Program-made: the position numbers and the translations under genes
NCBI GenBank assembly: GCA_025360325.1
Contig: JANYCI010000340.1
Coordinates: 1-44,885 of the forward strand
DNA: 44,885 bases
Direction: 5' to 3'
Source: Limisphaerales bacterium
Lineage (GTDB): Bacteria; Verrucomicrobiota; Verrucomicrobiia; Limisphaerales; UBA11358
Shown here: piece by piece, positions 8,458 to 17,064 of the stretch
How positions within the stretch are numbered: the stretch's first letter is position 1
How the letters are laid out: each line of letters begins with the position of its first letter
The notes under the pieces: model-generated
Told to the model about the DNA's origin: nothing
The model's database searches: none
What the model saw: the letters and a program-made list of their open reading frames with translations, nothing else

Positions 8458-11400
8458 TCAAAGTTTCGGCGTCTTGGTGTCCGCCTCGGATAATTTTTTT
8501 AACGTCGGCAAAAAAACGGTGACACGACTAACTTTTTGCGCGAGCGCGATGCCCTTTTTCTTTTTAGTCAGATCCTCTTCTGACGCGTCGTTTTTCGCCG
8601 TGTCATTTTTGGTCGCCTCTGAGGAAGCACCCGTGCTGGCGGCGTTTGCGGCGGTGCCGACCTCGGTGCCTTTTTGCCCACTGGTGCCGCCGGAAATCGC
8701 TCCATTGGAAATCAGCGCGGCATCAATACTCCCGCCGCTCGCGCTCACGCCGCCCACGCCGATGAGCGTGCCAGAGACATTGCCACCGGCACTCGCGCTG
8801 ATGCTGCCTTGGGCGAGCGCGGTGACATTCACGTTTTGCTGCGCGCTCAAGTCAATCGTGTTGCGCGCAAAAATCACGCCGAGGATGCTGCCGCTGCTTT
8901 GCAATTTCACCGTGCTGCCGATGACGCCGGAGCCGCTCGCATCAATGTCGCGACCATCAGAAATTTTCACCGCCGTGCCGTTGTGAAGATTTGCCGCCGT
9001 CACCGCCTGCCCCGCGCTGTCGCGCATTTCGTAGCCAGCCAACACCTGCACGATCGCATCTGGCGCTTGGTTATGGCTGAATGGTAATTGCACGATTCCA
9101 CCCGCGCTGGCATTGACTTTGCCGTTCGGTGTTTCGACCAGAAGGTTGCCAACGAGGTTGTCTGAATTGGGAAATAACTGCGGATCAACTGACGGCGGAA
9201 AAGTCGTCGCCAAAATGCCGCTGCCGGGAATGGACGGCGTGTAAGTTTTCACCGCGTGCGTCACCGGGTCCACAAAAACTTCCGTGACCGCTGCGACCCC
9301 GCGTCCGCCCGTGCCGGCATTGATATCGCCATGCAATGATTCAACGGTGACGTTGCCGCCGTCATAGGCCGCGATGCGCGAACCGTTCACATTGATGTCG
9401 CCACCAGCCACCACGAGCACGTCTGCTTTCGCCGCCGTAAAAATGCCGCGCGCCACCGCATCGCTGCCCGCGAAAGTCGTCGAGCCGACATTGACATTGC
9501 CACCCGCGCGCACCGTCACCGCGCCGCCGTTCTGCGACGAAATCGTGGTGGAAAACATATTGAGATCGTGCGTGAGGTTCACGTTGATGGCCGCGCCGTG
9601 ATTGAAATAATTTGCAAGCGCAGTGTTGTTGATCGGGCCGACGGATTGGATGCCGAGCGTGGCGCCCAAATCCATATTGCGGGCAGTGAAATCAAACTTG
9701 CCGCCGCCGCCGATAAAATAGCCGGTGCCAGCCGACGTGGGAATGTCCTGCGTGGAATTGTAGAGATCGGTGGCTTGGGCGGAGTCGAGAATGGAAACCG
9801 TGGCGAGGACAGGATTGCCCGCGTCATCCACGAGCAGGTTGCCCTCGGCATCGCGCCGCTGGATAGTCAAGCTCGTGAGCGAGGCGAATTGGTCGCTGCT
9901 CATGCGACCTTGAAACGTCAGGACGTGCGTGGTCGGATCGTAGTTCAACCGGCTCAACAGCGCGGCGAAAGTATCTCTGTAAGGATATGCCTGACCCAGC
10001 AGCGCGAGATCAGGCGCGCTCGCCAGCGTGAGGGTGGTGAACTCATTGCGGTTCACAATGTCGCCGGTGACATTGATGCGCGTGGTGTCCGTGGCGGATA
10101 AATTTTGCCCGCTGAACCGGCTGTTATTCAGGTTGCCGCCGACGTTGATCATCGCGGCTTCATTGGCGTTGAACAGCACGCCGCTCATGTCGCCGGAAAT
10201 ATTCAGCATGACTGGCGTGGAATTATTCAAATGCAACGGCACCGGCGCGTGGCCGGTGAACGCAGAGTTTTTAAGGTATTGTCTATCGGCACTGTCAGAC
10301 ATTGTGAGTGCCGTGAGACCACTAGACGAGGTGCCGCTGAAATTACCGCTGGCCGTCGTGGTGATTTGCACGCTGCCTTGCGCGGAAGGAAACAACATCA
10401 CATCGCGATCCAGGGTCACGCCACCCGCGCCCGCCGTGAGATTGAGGATGCTGGGGAAAATTTCTGGGATGCCCGCTTCAAACTTGCCGCCGTTGCGCGG
10501 CAGACCGGCACCGGAAAGTTCGATGCCGTTACCCGCCACCAAGCTCACCGAGGCGTCGGGTGCGTAATCAAAAAAATGCTGGCTGGGAGATGGCTTGCCG
10601 CCGCTGGCGTTGCCGTTGAGCGAATTGAAAATACCGTTCGGGTTGCGAACTTCTTGAAGAAAAATATTATCCGCCGCCGTCACGTTCCAGCCGCCTTTCA
10701 CGAGGCTCAACGCGAGTTGTTTTCCAGAATTTCCGGCGTCATTACCAGCAGTGATTTTGCCCGCGCCATTCGCGACGACAAAATGTCCGAGCACATCGCG
10801 CCCGGCATTGATAGTGACATCGCCCGCCGCGCTGCCAAACGCGCCGCTCCCCGCATCGCCGCCGGGCGTTTTGGTCGTCGGCTGAAAACTGATCACATCC
10901 AGTCCGGCATTGAGCGTCACGTTGCCGCCTGCCGCCGTGCTGATGCCGCCAAGTTCCGAATCCACCGCGTAATTTGCCGTGCTGCCATCGGTCGGAGCTT
11001 GAAATACATAGCCCTTCGCTGCCGTGCCGGTGTTGATCGAACCGCCGAGCGCAGTCGCATTGATGTTGCCGCCACCCGTCGTCCGCACGAAGCCTGCGCC
11101 GACCATGATGTTATTGCCCGCGAGCAAATTCACCTCTCCGGAGTTCATCTGAATCGCGCCGCTGAAATTTTTCCCGTTGCCGCCGTTGAGAAAAATATTT
11201 CCCGTGCCGACCTGCGGAATGCCCGTGGAAAAATCCACGCCCGCCAGCACGTTCAACGCCCACGCGCCGCCATCGGTGATGAGTGAATTGTTGCCAAAAA
11301 TCACATCGCCACCGGCCAGCAACGAAACCGTCCCTGACGTGATGCCTGCGGTCATGCCGCTCAAATCCCAGATCGTGCCCGCGCTCAACGTGATGTTGCC

Positions 11401-12588
11401 CGTGGCTTGTAATTTGATGTTGGAAAAATTTTTATTCGCGAACGCCGTGTTCACATTCAGATTCAGCGTGCCGCCGCCGCTCGGCCCAACCGTGCCATCG
11501 CCGGGAATAGTGCCGCTGCCGGAATTGCCGATCACGATGTTTGCTGGGTCGAGCAAAAATTCGCTGCCGGTGAAACCTGCCTGCGCGCGGGCATCCATCG
11601 CCGAATCCAGCGACCTCACATTCGGCGCGCTCACTTCCACATTGCCGCCGTTGCCGCCGTGCGCGCCACCGGTCGTGACGATGGAACTCGACGCCGTGTC
11701 GTGAAAATTATTTTCCGATTTCAACGTCACCGTTCCGCCCGCGCTGCCGACGAGCGCATCATCACCGCGCGCAAAAATTTTTGAATGGTCGCCCAGACTT
11801 AAATCATCGGCGGCTAAAAATTCGATGACTCCATTTTGATTTCGCACCGAGTTCGCCTGCACGAGTCCATCCTGATTCACCACTTTGGCATTGAGCGCGA
11901 CCACTCCGCCATCCGCCACGATGTTGCCGTAATTATTCACCGCACCGCGCGGCAGCACCACATCCATGCTCATGCCGCGTCCATCAGGCCGTTCGCTCAA
12001 CGTCACTTTCTGACCGGCGGCAAAACCGATGCTGCCGCCGGGCGCTTCGAGATCGCCATGATTTTCCACCTTGTCCGCGATGAGAAAAACACTGCCTTTT
12101 TCGCCGACTTTGATCGTCCCGAAATTCACGATGCTCGCGAGCGGCGGTGGGCCGTTGAATTCCCACGCGCCGCCGGAATTTTGCGGTGGCATACAATTCG
12201 CAGTGGACACCACGAGTCCCGCCGCGCTGACGAATGAGTTCGGCCCAAAATAAAAGCCCGATGAATTCAGCAGCACGACGACGCCGTTCGCTTGAATGCT
12301 GCCGAAAATTTGCGATGGATTCGGATCGTTCACGCGGTTCCACACGATGGACGTGGCGGAGGGCTGATTGAAAATCGTGCGCTCGCCGTTCGCGATGTTG
12401 AACGTGGACCAATTGATCTGCGCGTTGTTCGCCGCGTTGACGGTGAGCTGCTGGCCGTTCACGGAAAAAGTGGCCACGCCGTTTTGCACCGTGAAGCCGG
12501 TAGGCAAAGCGACGGCGTTGCCAGTCAATGCCGCCAGCATTGCCGCCGTAGTGGCATGATGAGAACGGAGATTTTTTTTCTTTCTCAT
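8458..12588 (-). CDS. TpsA exoprotein: filamentous haemagglutinin-type adhesin secreted by two-partner secretion
   Basis: The protein has 1376 residues from the ATG at 12588, chosen because it begins the signal peptide (MRKKKNLRSHHATTAAMLAA, cut after NAVA at about 27). The TPS secretion domain follows at about 28-250, with INWSTFNI, NPSQIFGSIQANG and VLLNSSGFYFGPNS, the usual haemagglutination-activity signature. The rest is a long beta-helix of Gly/Asn/Ala-rich repeats (repeated phrases such as AGGNVTLNAG and NINVNGSRI). The C-terminus is short, Lys-rich and lacks any barrel. It lies 22 bp after the TpsB transporter gene, the classical order B then A. It is probably displayed on or released from the cell surface for adhesion; the ligand is unknown. 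Confidence 0.92.
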   Translation of the reverse strand: MRKKKNLRSHHATTAAMLAALTGNAVALPTGFTVQNGVATFSVNGQQLTVNAANNAQINWSTFNIANGERTIFNQPSATSIVWNRVNDPNPSQIFGSIQANGVVVLLNSSGFYFGPNSFVSAAGLVVSTANCMPPQNSGGAWEFNGPPPLASIVNFGTIKVGEKGSVFLIADKVENHGDLEAPGGSIGFAAGQKVTLSERPDGRGMSMDVVLPRGAVNNYGNIVADGGVVALNAKVVNQDGLVQANSVRNQNGVIEFLAADDLSLGDHSKIFARGDDALVGSAGGTVTLKSENNFHDTASSSIVTTGGAHGGNGGNVEVSAPNVRSLDSAMDARAQAGFTGSEFLLDPANIVIGNSGSGTIPGDGTVGPSGGGTLNLNVNTAFANKNFSNIKLQATGNITLSAGTIWDLSGMTAGITSGTVSLLAGGDVIFGNNSLITDGGAWALNVLAGVDFSTGIPQVGTGNIFLNGGNGKNFSGAIQMNSGEVNLLAGNNIMVGAGFVRTTGGGNINATALGGSINTGTAAKGYVFQAPTDGSTANYAVDSELGGISTAAGGNVTLNAGLDVISFQPTTKTPGGDAGSGAFGSAAGDVTINAGRDVLGHFVVANGAGKITAGNDAGNSGKQLALSLVKGGWNVTAADNIFLQEVRNPNGIFNSLNGNASGGKPSPSQHFFDYAPDASVSLVAGNGIELSGAGLPRNGGKFEAGIPEIFPSILNLTAGAGGVTLDRDVMLFPSAQGSVQITTTASGNFSGTSSSGLTALTMSDSADRQYLKNSAFTGHAPVPLHLNNSTPVMLNISGDMSGVLFNANEAAMINVGGNLNNSRFSGQNLSATDTTRINVTGDIVNRNEFTTLTLASAPDLALLGQAYPYRDTFAALLSRLNYDPTTHVLTFQGRMSSDQFASLTSLTIQRRDAEGNLLVDDAGNPVLATVSILDSAQATDLYNSTQDIPTSAGTGYFIGGGGKFDFTARNMDLGATLGIQSVGPINNTALANYFNHGAAINVNLTHDLNMFSTTISSQNGGAVTVRAGGNVNVGSTTFAGSDAVARGIFTAAKADVLVVAGGDINVNGSRIAAYDGGNVTVESLHGDINAGTGGRGVAAVTEVFVDPVTHAVKTYTPSIPGSGILATTFPPSVDPQLFPNSDNLVGNLLVETPNGKVNASAGGIVQLPFSHNQAPDAIVQVLAGYEMRDSAGQAVTAANLHNGTAVKISDGRDIDASGSGVIGSTVKLQSSGSILGVIFARNTIDLSAQQNVNVTALAQGSISASAGGNVSGTLIGVGGVSASGGSIDAALISNGAISGGTSGQKGTEVGTAANAASTGASSEATKNDTAKNDASEEDLTKKKKGIALAQKVSRVTVFLPTLKKLSEADTKTPKL

Positions 12589-12610
12589 AAAATTATTCGT
12601 GCTCGTAAAA

Positions 12611-15562
12611 TCAAAATTGCCCGCCCGCGCCAAAATAAACGTGCATTCCATCGCCGCCATAATTGTTGGCGATAGATTTTGGAAATGGGTTCATGACCGG
12701 CCAGGCCAGCATGACGCGCGCATCCAGATGGCTGCCAATGCTGGCCGTGAGACCACAACCAGCGCCCATAAACTCGATGCTCTTGGGCGTTTGCGGCGTG
12801 GTTGAATAGGTAAATAATTGCCCGTAGTCCAAGAACACGGAGCCGCGCATCCACATCGGCACATCGCCGTCCCATACCCCGACATTGATCAATGGTGTCC
12901 GGGGTTCGATGGACGCGCGCCAGCCGGCATCACCTTGACTTGAGCCTTCAGAAAAACCGCGCACGCCAGCGGTGCCACCCATCGAAAAGCGTTCGTTGGA
13001 AAAGAGCGGCGTGGAGGCCCACTGGCCATCGGCGCGTATCAGCATCGTCCAGTCGTGATACAGCCGTTGCTCGCGCACAACGCCCGCTTGGATGGTGAAA
13101 TAATTATCCCGCGCCCGCGCTGGCGTGTTCGTGGAAATGACGTGCGTGACGGCATTGCTGATTATGGTAGCTGGCACACCCGCGCTGTAAGCCAGTTGCG
13201 AGAGCGAGCCGACGCTACCGATATTGTAATTGCCTTGAACATTGAACGAGGACGAACCGTATTTATCCGGGTGAAAAGTGCTGAAGCCTAGGTTGAGCGG
13301 AAAATAGGTCACCGCCGAGTGCCGCGTCGGTTGCGCTGAAGGAATCGTCTGAATCAGGTTCGTCGGCCCGAACTGGTTCGTGTAGGTGATCGTGGCAATA
13401 AAGTTGTTAGTATTGTAACTGACTTGGTTGTATTGCTTGTAGTCCACGCCGAATGAAAGGCTGGAAGCAAACTTGCCCAAAGTTGGTAAGGGTAAATTAA
13501 ATTTTGCACCGAGGTTTTGATTCAGCGTGACGTTCTGGCCGGAGTCTTGCGAATCAATCACCACTAGGTTTGGCGGCGGAATAATGTGCTTGAGAGTGCC
13601 CAACTGAACGCCCGTATCAGAAACCGCGCGGGAGGTGTAAAGCGTCAGTTCGGGATGCCCGGACGGCGGCGGCATGACAAACTTGTGCGTGACTTCGTTG
13701 TAGCCAAACTGCCCGTGGCCATCGTCAATCTGCTTCTGGATGGATTGCGTGTGCGCCAGCGGCAGCCGGTAATAAAGACTCTGGTTCGCGATCAGCGGCA
13801 GGTCGAGCGGCGAAAAATAAAAATTTTTTCCGCTGTTAAAACTCAATGGCGAAAAACCGTAGGCGAAACCGATCTGATGTTCCAACTGCCAGAGGTTGCC
13901 GTATTGGGCGTTGCCGGTGACGCGCGCCTCCGGCGTGCCGGGCGTGCCGGAGTTGTTGATCTCCACGCGACCGTGGACGGGAAAACGGTCTTTCACTTTC
14001 AGCGCCAGCTCGGTCGTGCCCGGCTCCGGGCCGGGGCTGATGACGGGATAAATTTGGCGGTCACGATTCGCGTTCGCCGCGTCCAGTTCGGTTTGAAAGA
14101 CGTGTGAATTCAGCATCATGTTCGAGCGCAGACTGGGCAACGAACGTAAAACATTTTCGGTGCTGAAATACTCGTTGCCCTTCACGGTCACGCCAGATAA
14201 ACGCCCTTCGGTCACTTTGATTTTCACCGTGGCGTTCGTCAATTTCTGCGGCGGCAAGGCTACCGACACCGTGACGAAACCACGTTCACGATAGGCCATC
14301 TGCAAATCTCCGAGCAGCCCGCGAATGTCGCCGAACACCACGTTTGTGCCGAACGCCGTCGGCGAATTGAGCAGAATTCGTTGCAATTCATTTTCCGGCA
14401 GCAACGAATTTCCTTCGACGAGATAATTTTCCACCTTGAATCCCGCCACCGCATTGGTGGCGGCAGCTTCAGATTTTTTGGCATTGCCCTCGGCCAGTAG
14501 CGTCGGCGACGCCGTCACCAAAATCGTGACCGCTGGTTTCACGGGCGCGGTGTCTGGCGGGAGTGTCACCGGCAAGCTGCTGGGGTCTTGGCGAATCACC
14601 GGCGGGGCTTCAAATAATTTTTGAACGAGCGCCGCCCGCGCTGCCGCTTGCTCCGGGTTGTCCTGCAACTCGGCGCGCACTTCGCCCGCGCAGGCGAACG
14701 AACCCACCACCGCCAGCATTGCCAGTGTGCGATTAGAACTTTTTTTTACCGCCTTCGGAAAATTTTTCTGACGCCACTCGCCCGGCGTGAGGCCGAAACG
14801 TTTTTTGAACATCGTGTTGAACAGGCCGAGGTGCCGGTAGCCGCTCTCGTAAGCGACGTTGATGATTTTCGCGTTGCTGTCCACCAGCAGTTGCCGCGCA
14901 CGCAGGAGCCGTAGTTCGGTCTGGCGATTGCGTAAGGCCACGCCGAATTCCTCGCGAAACATCCGGCTGAAATGGCGCTCGCTGCAATTCAACTCGCCGG
15001 CCAGTTCGGGTAGCAAGCGGATGGCCAGTTCCGCGTCGGGCATTTTACCGATGAATTCCCGGAAACGTTCCCGTAGCCGCAGTTGCAAATTGGCGTCCGG
15101 CACGGGCGCGGTGAGCATATTGCCGATGGCCTGCGACCAGAGTTGCAGCAACCCGGAACGCACCGCCAGCCCCTCGCGCTGTGGCTGGGCGACGAGATGT
15201 TTGAACTTTTGCCCGATGGTATCCTGCGCCGTGAATAAAAAAACTGGCGCGGTATTTTTATCTTCGCACCGCTCCAGCCGGTGCGTCTCCGCGACCGTGA
15301 GCAAGCCGTTGAGAAACTGCGGCTGCACCAAATAAAATTCGAGCCGCAACTGACCGAGCGAACTAGCGCGCAAAATAAATTGAGCGCGGCCATTACAAGT
15401 AAAGCCGTCGCCGGGATTCAGTTCCCGCGCATTGCTGCCTTGCCGCGAATAGCCGACGCCCTCGGCGACACGCAGCACCGTCCAGCCTTGCGCGGACGGA
15501 GTCCATTCGCCGGCGGGATGCAGGGTCAGTTCCTGCAACACCAAGTGTCGTTCAATCGTCAT
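12611..15562 (-). CDS. AraC-type regulator fused in frame to a TpsB/ShlB-type outer-membrane transporter
   Basis: One uninterrupted frame of 983 residues. Residues 1-170 are a cupin-like sensing part. Residues 175-265 are a typical AraC double helix-turn-helix (ELNCSERHFSRMFREEFG, then NVAYESGYRHLGLFNTMFKK ending FGLTPGEW). Residues 270-297 form an internal signal peptide: basic KAVKKSSNR, hydrophobic TLAMLAVVGSFACA, and VRA before E298. Residues 298-370 are a Pro/Ala linker, about 375-526 two POTRA domains, and 530-983 a 16-strand-type barrel with the GVRGF motif (VRGFSEGSSQGDAG), as in FhaC and ShlB. The gene is followed by its TpsA substrate. A cytoplasmic DNA-binding part joined to an outer-membrane barrel is topologically odd; signal peptidase cleavage after residue 297 would solve it. 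An indel in the A8 tract at the junction (14740-14747) is the main alternative explanation. Confidence 0.88.
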   Translation of the reverse strand: MTIERHLVLQELTLHPAGEWTPSAQGWTVLRVAEGVGYSRQGSNARELNPGDGFTCNGRAQFILRASSLGQLRLEFYLVQPQFLNGLLTVAETHRLERCEDKNTAPVFLFTAQDTIGQKFKHLVAQPQREGLAVRSGLLQLWSQAIGNMLTAPVPDANLQLRLRERFREFIGKMPDAELAIRLLPELAGELNCSERHFSRMFREEFGVALRNRQTELRLLRARQLLVDSNAKIINVAYESGYRHLGLFNTMFKKRFGLTPGEWRQKNFPKAVKKSSNRTLAMLAVVGSFACAGEVRAELQDNPEQAAARAALVQKLFEAPPVIRQDPSSLPVTLPPDTAPVKPAVTILVTASPTLLAEGNAKKSEAAATNAVAGFKVENYLVEGNSLLPENELQRILLNSPTAFGTNVVFGDIRGLLGDLQMAYRERGFVTVSVALPPQKLTNATVKIKVTEGRLSGVTVKGNEYFSTENVLRSLPSLRSNMMLNSHVFQTELDAANANRDRQIYPVISPGPEPGTTELALKVKDRFPVHGRVEINNSGTPGTPEARVTGNAQYGNLWQLEHQIGFAYGFSPLSFNSGKNFYFSPLDLPLIANQSLYYRLPLAHTQSIQKQIDDGHGQFGYNEVTHKFVMPPPSGHPELTLYTSRAVSDTGVQLGTLKHIIPPPNLVVIDSQDSGQNVTLNQNLGAKFNLPLPTLGKFASSLSFGVDYKQYNQVSYNTNNFIATITYTNQFGPTNLIQTIPSAQPTRHSAVTYFPLNLGFSTFHPDKYGSSSFNVQGNYNIGSVGSLSQLAYSAGVPATIISNAVTHVISTNTPARARDNYFTIQAGVVREQRLYHDWTMLIRADGQWASTPLFSNERFSMGGTAGVRGFSEGSSQGDAGWRASIEPRTPLINVGVWDGDVPMWMRGSVFLDYGQLFTYSTTPQTPKSIEFMGAGCGLTASIGSHLDARVMLAWPVMNPFPKSIANNYGGDGMHVYFGAGGQF
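14740..14747 (-). other. A8 homopolymer at the regulator/transporter junction, candidate slippage site
   Basis: The coding strand reads GTA AAA AAA AGT TCT AAT here (codons 272-277). One extra A would give GTA AAA AAA AAG TTC TAA and end the protein right after the AraC domain. The position, exactly between helix-turn-helix and internal signal peptide, makes transcriptional slippage or a natural or sequencing indel worth testing. Confidence 0.45.
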
Positions 15563-15721
15563 TTTGCAGCGCGCAGGATGTCGCAGCGAAATGGCGGCTG
15601 CGTTTCAACAACGTGACGAACTGGCAACTTTAGGAAAAATTTCATGTCCGAATAGTGCAGGCGAATTGTGTTGAACGGGTCGCCGACCTAGAAGTTTTGG
15701 CAAAGCGGATTCATCAGCGGC
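15563..15721. other. Intergenic region upstream of the AraC-TpsB gene
   Basis: About 160 bp between the AraC-TpsB start and the terminator of the neighbouring unit. It must hold the promoter of the TPS operon, but I see no clear -35/-10 pair and no obvious AraC-type direct repeats. Confidence 0.4.
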
Positions 15722-15760
15722 AAAAAAAGAACCGGCGCGGTGTGCGGTCACCGCGCCGGT
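15722..15760 (-). terminator. Strong Rho-independent terminator
   Basis: Perfect 12-bp stem ACCGGCGCGGTG (15731-15742) with CACCGCGCCGGT (15749-15760) and a 6-base loop. On the minus strand the stem is followed by TCTTTTTTTG. It lies 30 bp after the stop of the secreted-protein gene at 15790 and ends that two-gene unit before the TPS operon. Confidence 0.93.
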
Positions 15761-15789
15761 CTGGGGGGGAGGGTTGGCAGATGTGTTGA

Positions 15790-17031
15790 TTAAGGCGCGA
15801 TCGGACCGCCAACGGAAGTGCGGAGAACGTTCATGTCGCCCAAGCGGATCGCGTTGCGCGTCGTTTGCGTGGCGATGTCGCCATCAACGGTGTCAACGCC
15901 GCCGACAAAGTTTTCCGGGTTCGAGGTGTCGTAGCCGCAAAGTTTGCGGGTGAAGTTCAGGATGTCGGTGGCATTGATGGTATTGTCGCCGCCGGGGGTC
16001 TTGGGTTGGGCCACGATTTCATACGCCCAATAACTATATTGGCCGTTGCGGCACGAATCATACGACGGCACAGCGGGCACCGCCGCACCAGTCTTGATGT
16101 CGGTGGAAGGATAAGCTCCGTTGTAGGACAGGATGTTCAAGCCCCCGTTCACACCGCGCGCATCGCTGATGCCGACATAGCCGATGGCCACGCACTTGGC
16201 GTTGGAAGCCAAGGCCGGAACTTTCAACACATTGGCCAGATCGCTGCCGCCCACATAGCCGTAGCCATAAAGCGCCGGGCCGAGATTGTTGGTTGCAGCA
16301 TAAAAATTGGCCACGCCGCCGTTGGTCTGCCAGTAATACACCTGCGGCGAACCGGAGACGTTCGCATCCGCATAGGCCGTGACGCGCGTGCCGGAGTCCA
16401 GCGTGCGGTTCACGAGATAGCAGTTCGTGCCCGCGTCGTTGGTGTTGCCAGTGAGATAGGAGAGCTTCACCACGCCGTTGGGCATGAACTGCTGCAACTG
16501 CTGGATGGTGATGTTCGTCACGGTCGCCGGGCAATTCAAGCTACGGACGTAGACGAAGGGTTGCAATGCCACCTGACGTTCAATGAAAGATGCGGCGGCC
16601 AGCGGATACGCCGTCGAGGCCGAGTCCACGTCGGTGAACGCGAGCGTCGCGGTGTTCGTGGTCAGCACCTGGTCGTTCAGCGTGGCGTTCTTGAAATACA
16701 CGCCCTTGTCCGTCACGTCGTAGAGCGCATGGATGCCCTGCACCGAGCCGTTGAAGTTGGCGTGAACAATCACCGTCTGCGAACCGAAGACGGTGCTCAT
16801 CTGGCCGGAGGTGGTCCAGCGGCTGGCCGTCGGGCTGAACGTGGCGGCACCGCTATTCATCGTGAAGGCACTGGAATAGAGGTTGCTAACGGCAAAGAAC
16901 GCGCTCGAGCGGAATGCGGTCGAGCCGGTGAGATAGATGTCTTTTGTTTGCGCCTGCGCGGAGCTGACTCCGAGCAAACAGCCGAGGGCAGACAAGGCGA
17001 GGATTTTTTTCATGGGGTTTAGTTGTTTCAT
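15790..17031 (-). CDS. Secreted periplasmic-binding-protein-like protein (GSTAFR family)
   Basis: The protein has 413 residues; the start may be the ATG at 17031 or the one six codons later (17013), which begins the signal peptide MKKILALSALGCLLGVSSAQ directly. The mature N-terminus DIYLTGSTAFRSSAFFAV has the glycine-serine phosphate-loop pattern of PstS-like substrate-binding proteins, and FVYVRSLNCPATVTNITIQQ plus LPNG-like contexts fit such a two-lobe fold. The C-terminus (about 350-413: GGDNTINATDILNFTRKLCG, then LGDMNVLR) has a dockerin-like look with Asp/Asn loops. No transporter genes lie nearby, so a role in uptake is not supported; a secreted or cell-surface binding protein is more likely. 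It follows another secreted-protein gene by 33 bp and is closed by the terminator at 15722. Confidence 0.72.
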   Translation of the reverse strand: MKQLNPMKKILALSALGCLLGVSSAQAQTKDIYLTGSTAFRSSAFFAVSNLYSSAFTMNSGAATFSPTASRWTTSGQMSTVFGSQTVIVHANFNGSVQGIHALYDVTDKGVYFKNATLNDQVLTTNTATLAFTDVDSASTAYPLAAASFIERQVALQPFVYVRSLNCPATVTNITIQQLQQFMPNGVVKLSYLTGNTNDAGTNCYLVNRTLDSGTRVTAYADANVSGSPQVYYWQTNGGVANFYAATNNLGPALYGYGYVGGSDLANVLKVPALASNAKCVAIGYVGISDARGVNGGLNILSYNGAYPSTDIKTGAAVPAVPSYDSCRNGQYSYWAYEIVAQPKTPGGDNTINATDILNFTRKLCGYDTSNPENFVGGVDTVDGDIATQTTRNAIRLGDMNVLRTSVGGPIAP

Positions 17032-17064
17032 GGTGTTTAGTTAAAAGTTAATTCAATGTTATTT

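Noticed and set aside
14640..14733. Separate internal start for the TpsB part (ATG at codon 282 of the fusion)
   Set aside because: It would remove the basic n-region of the signal peptide and has no ribosome site, so the fused frame explains the sequence better.
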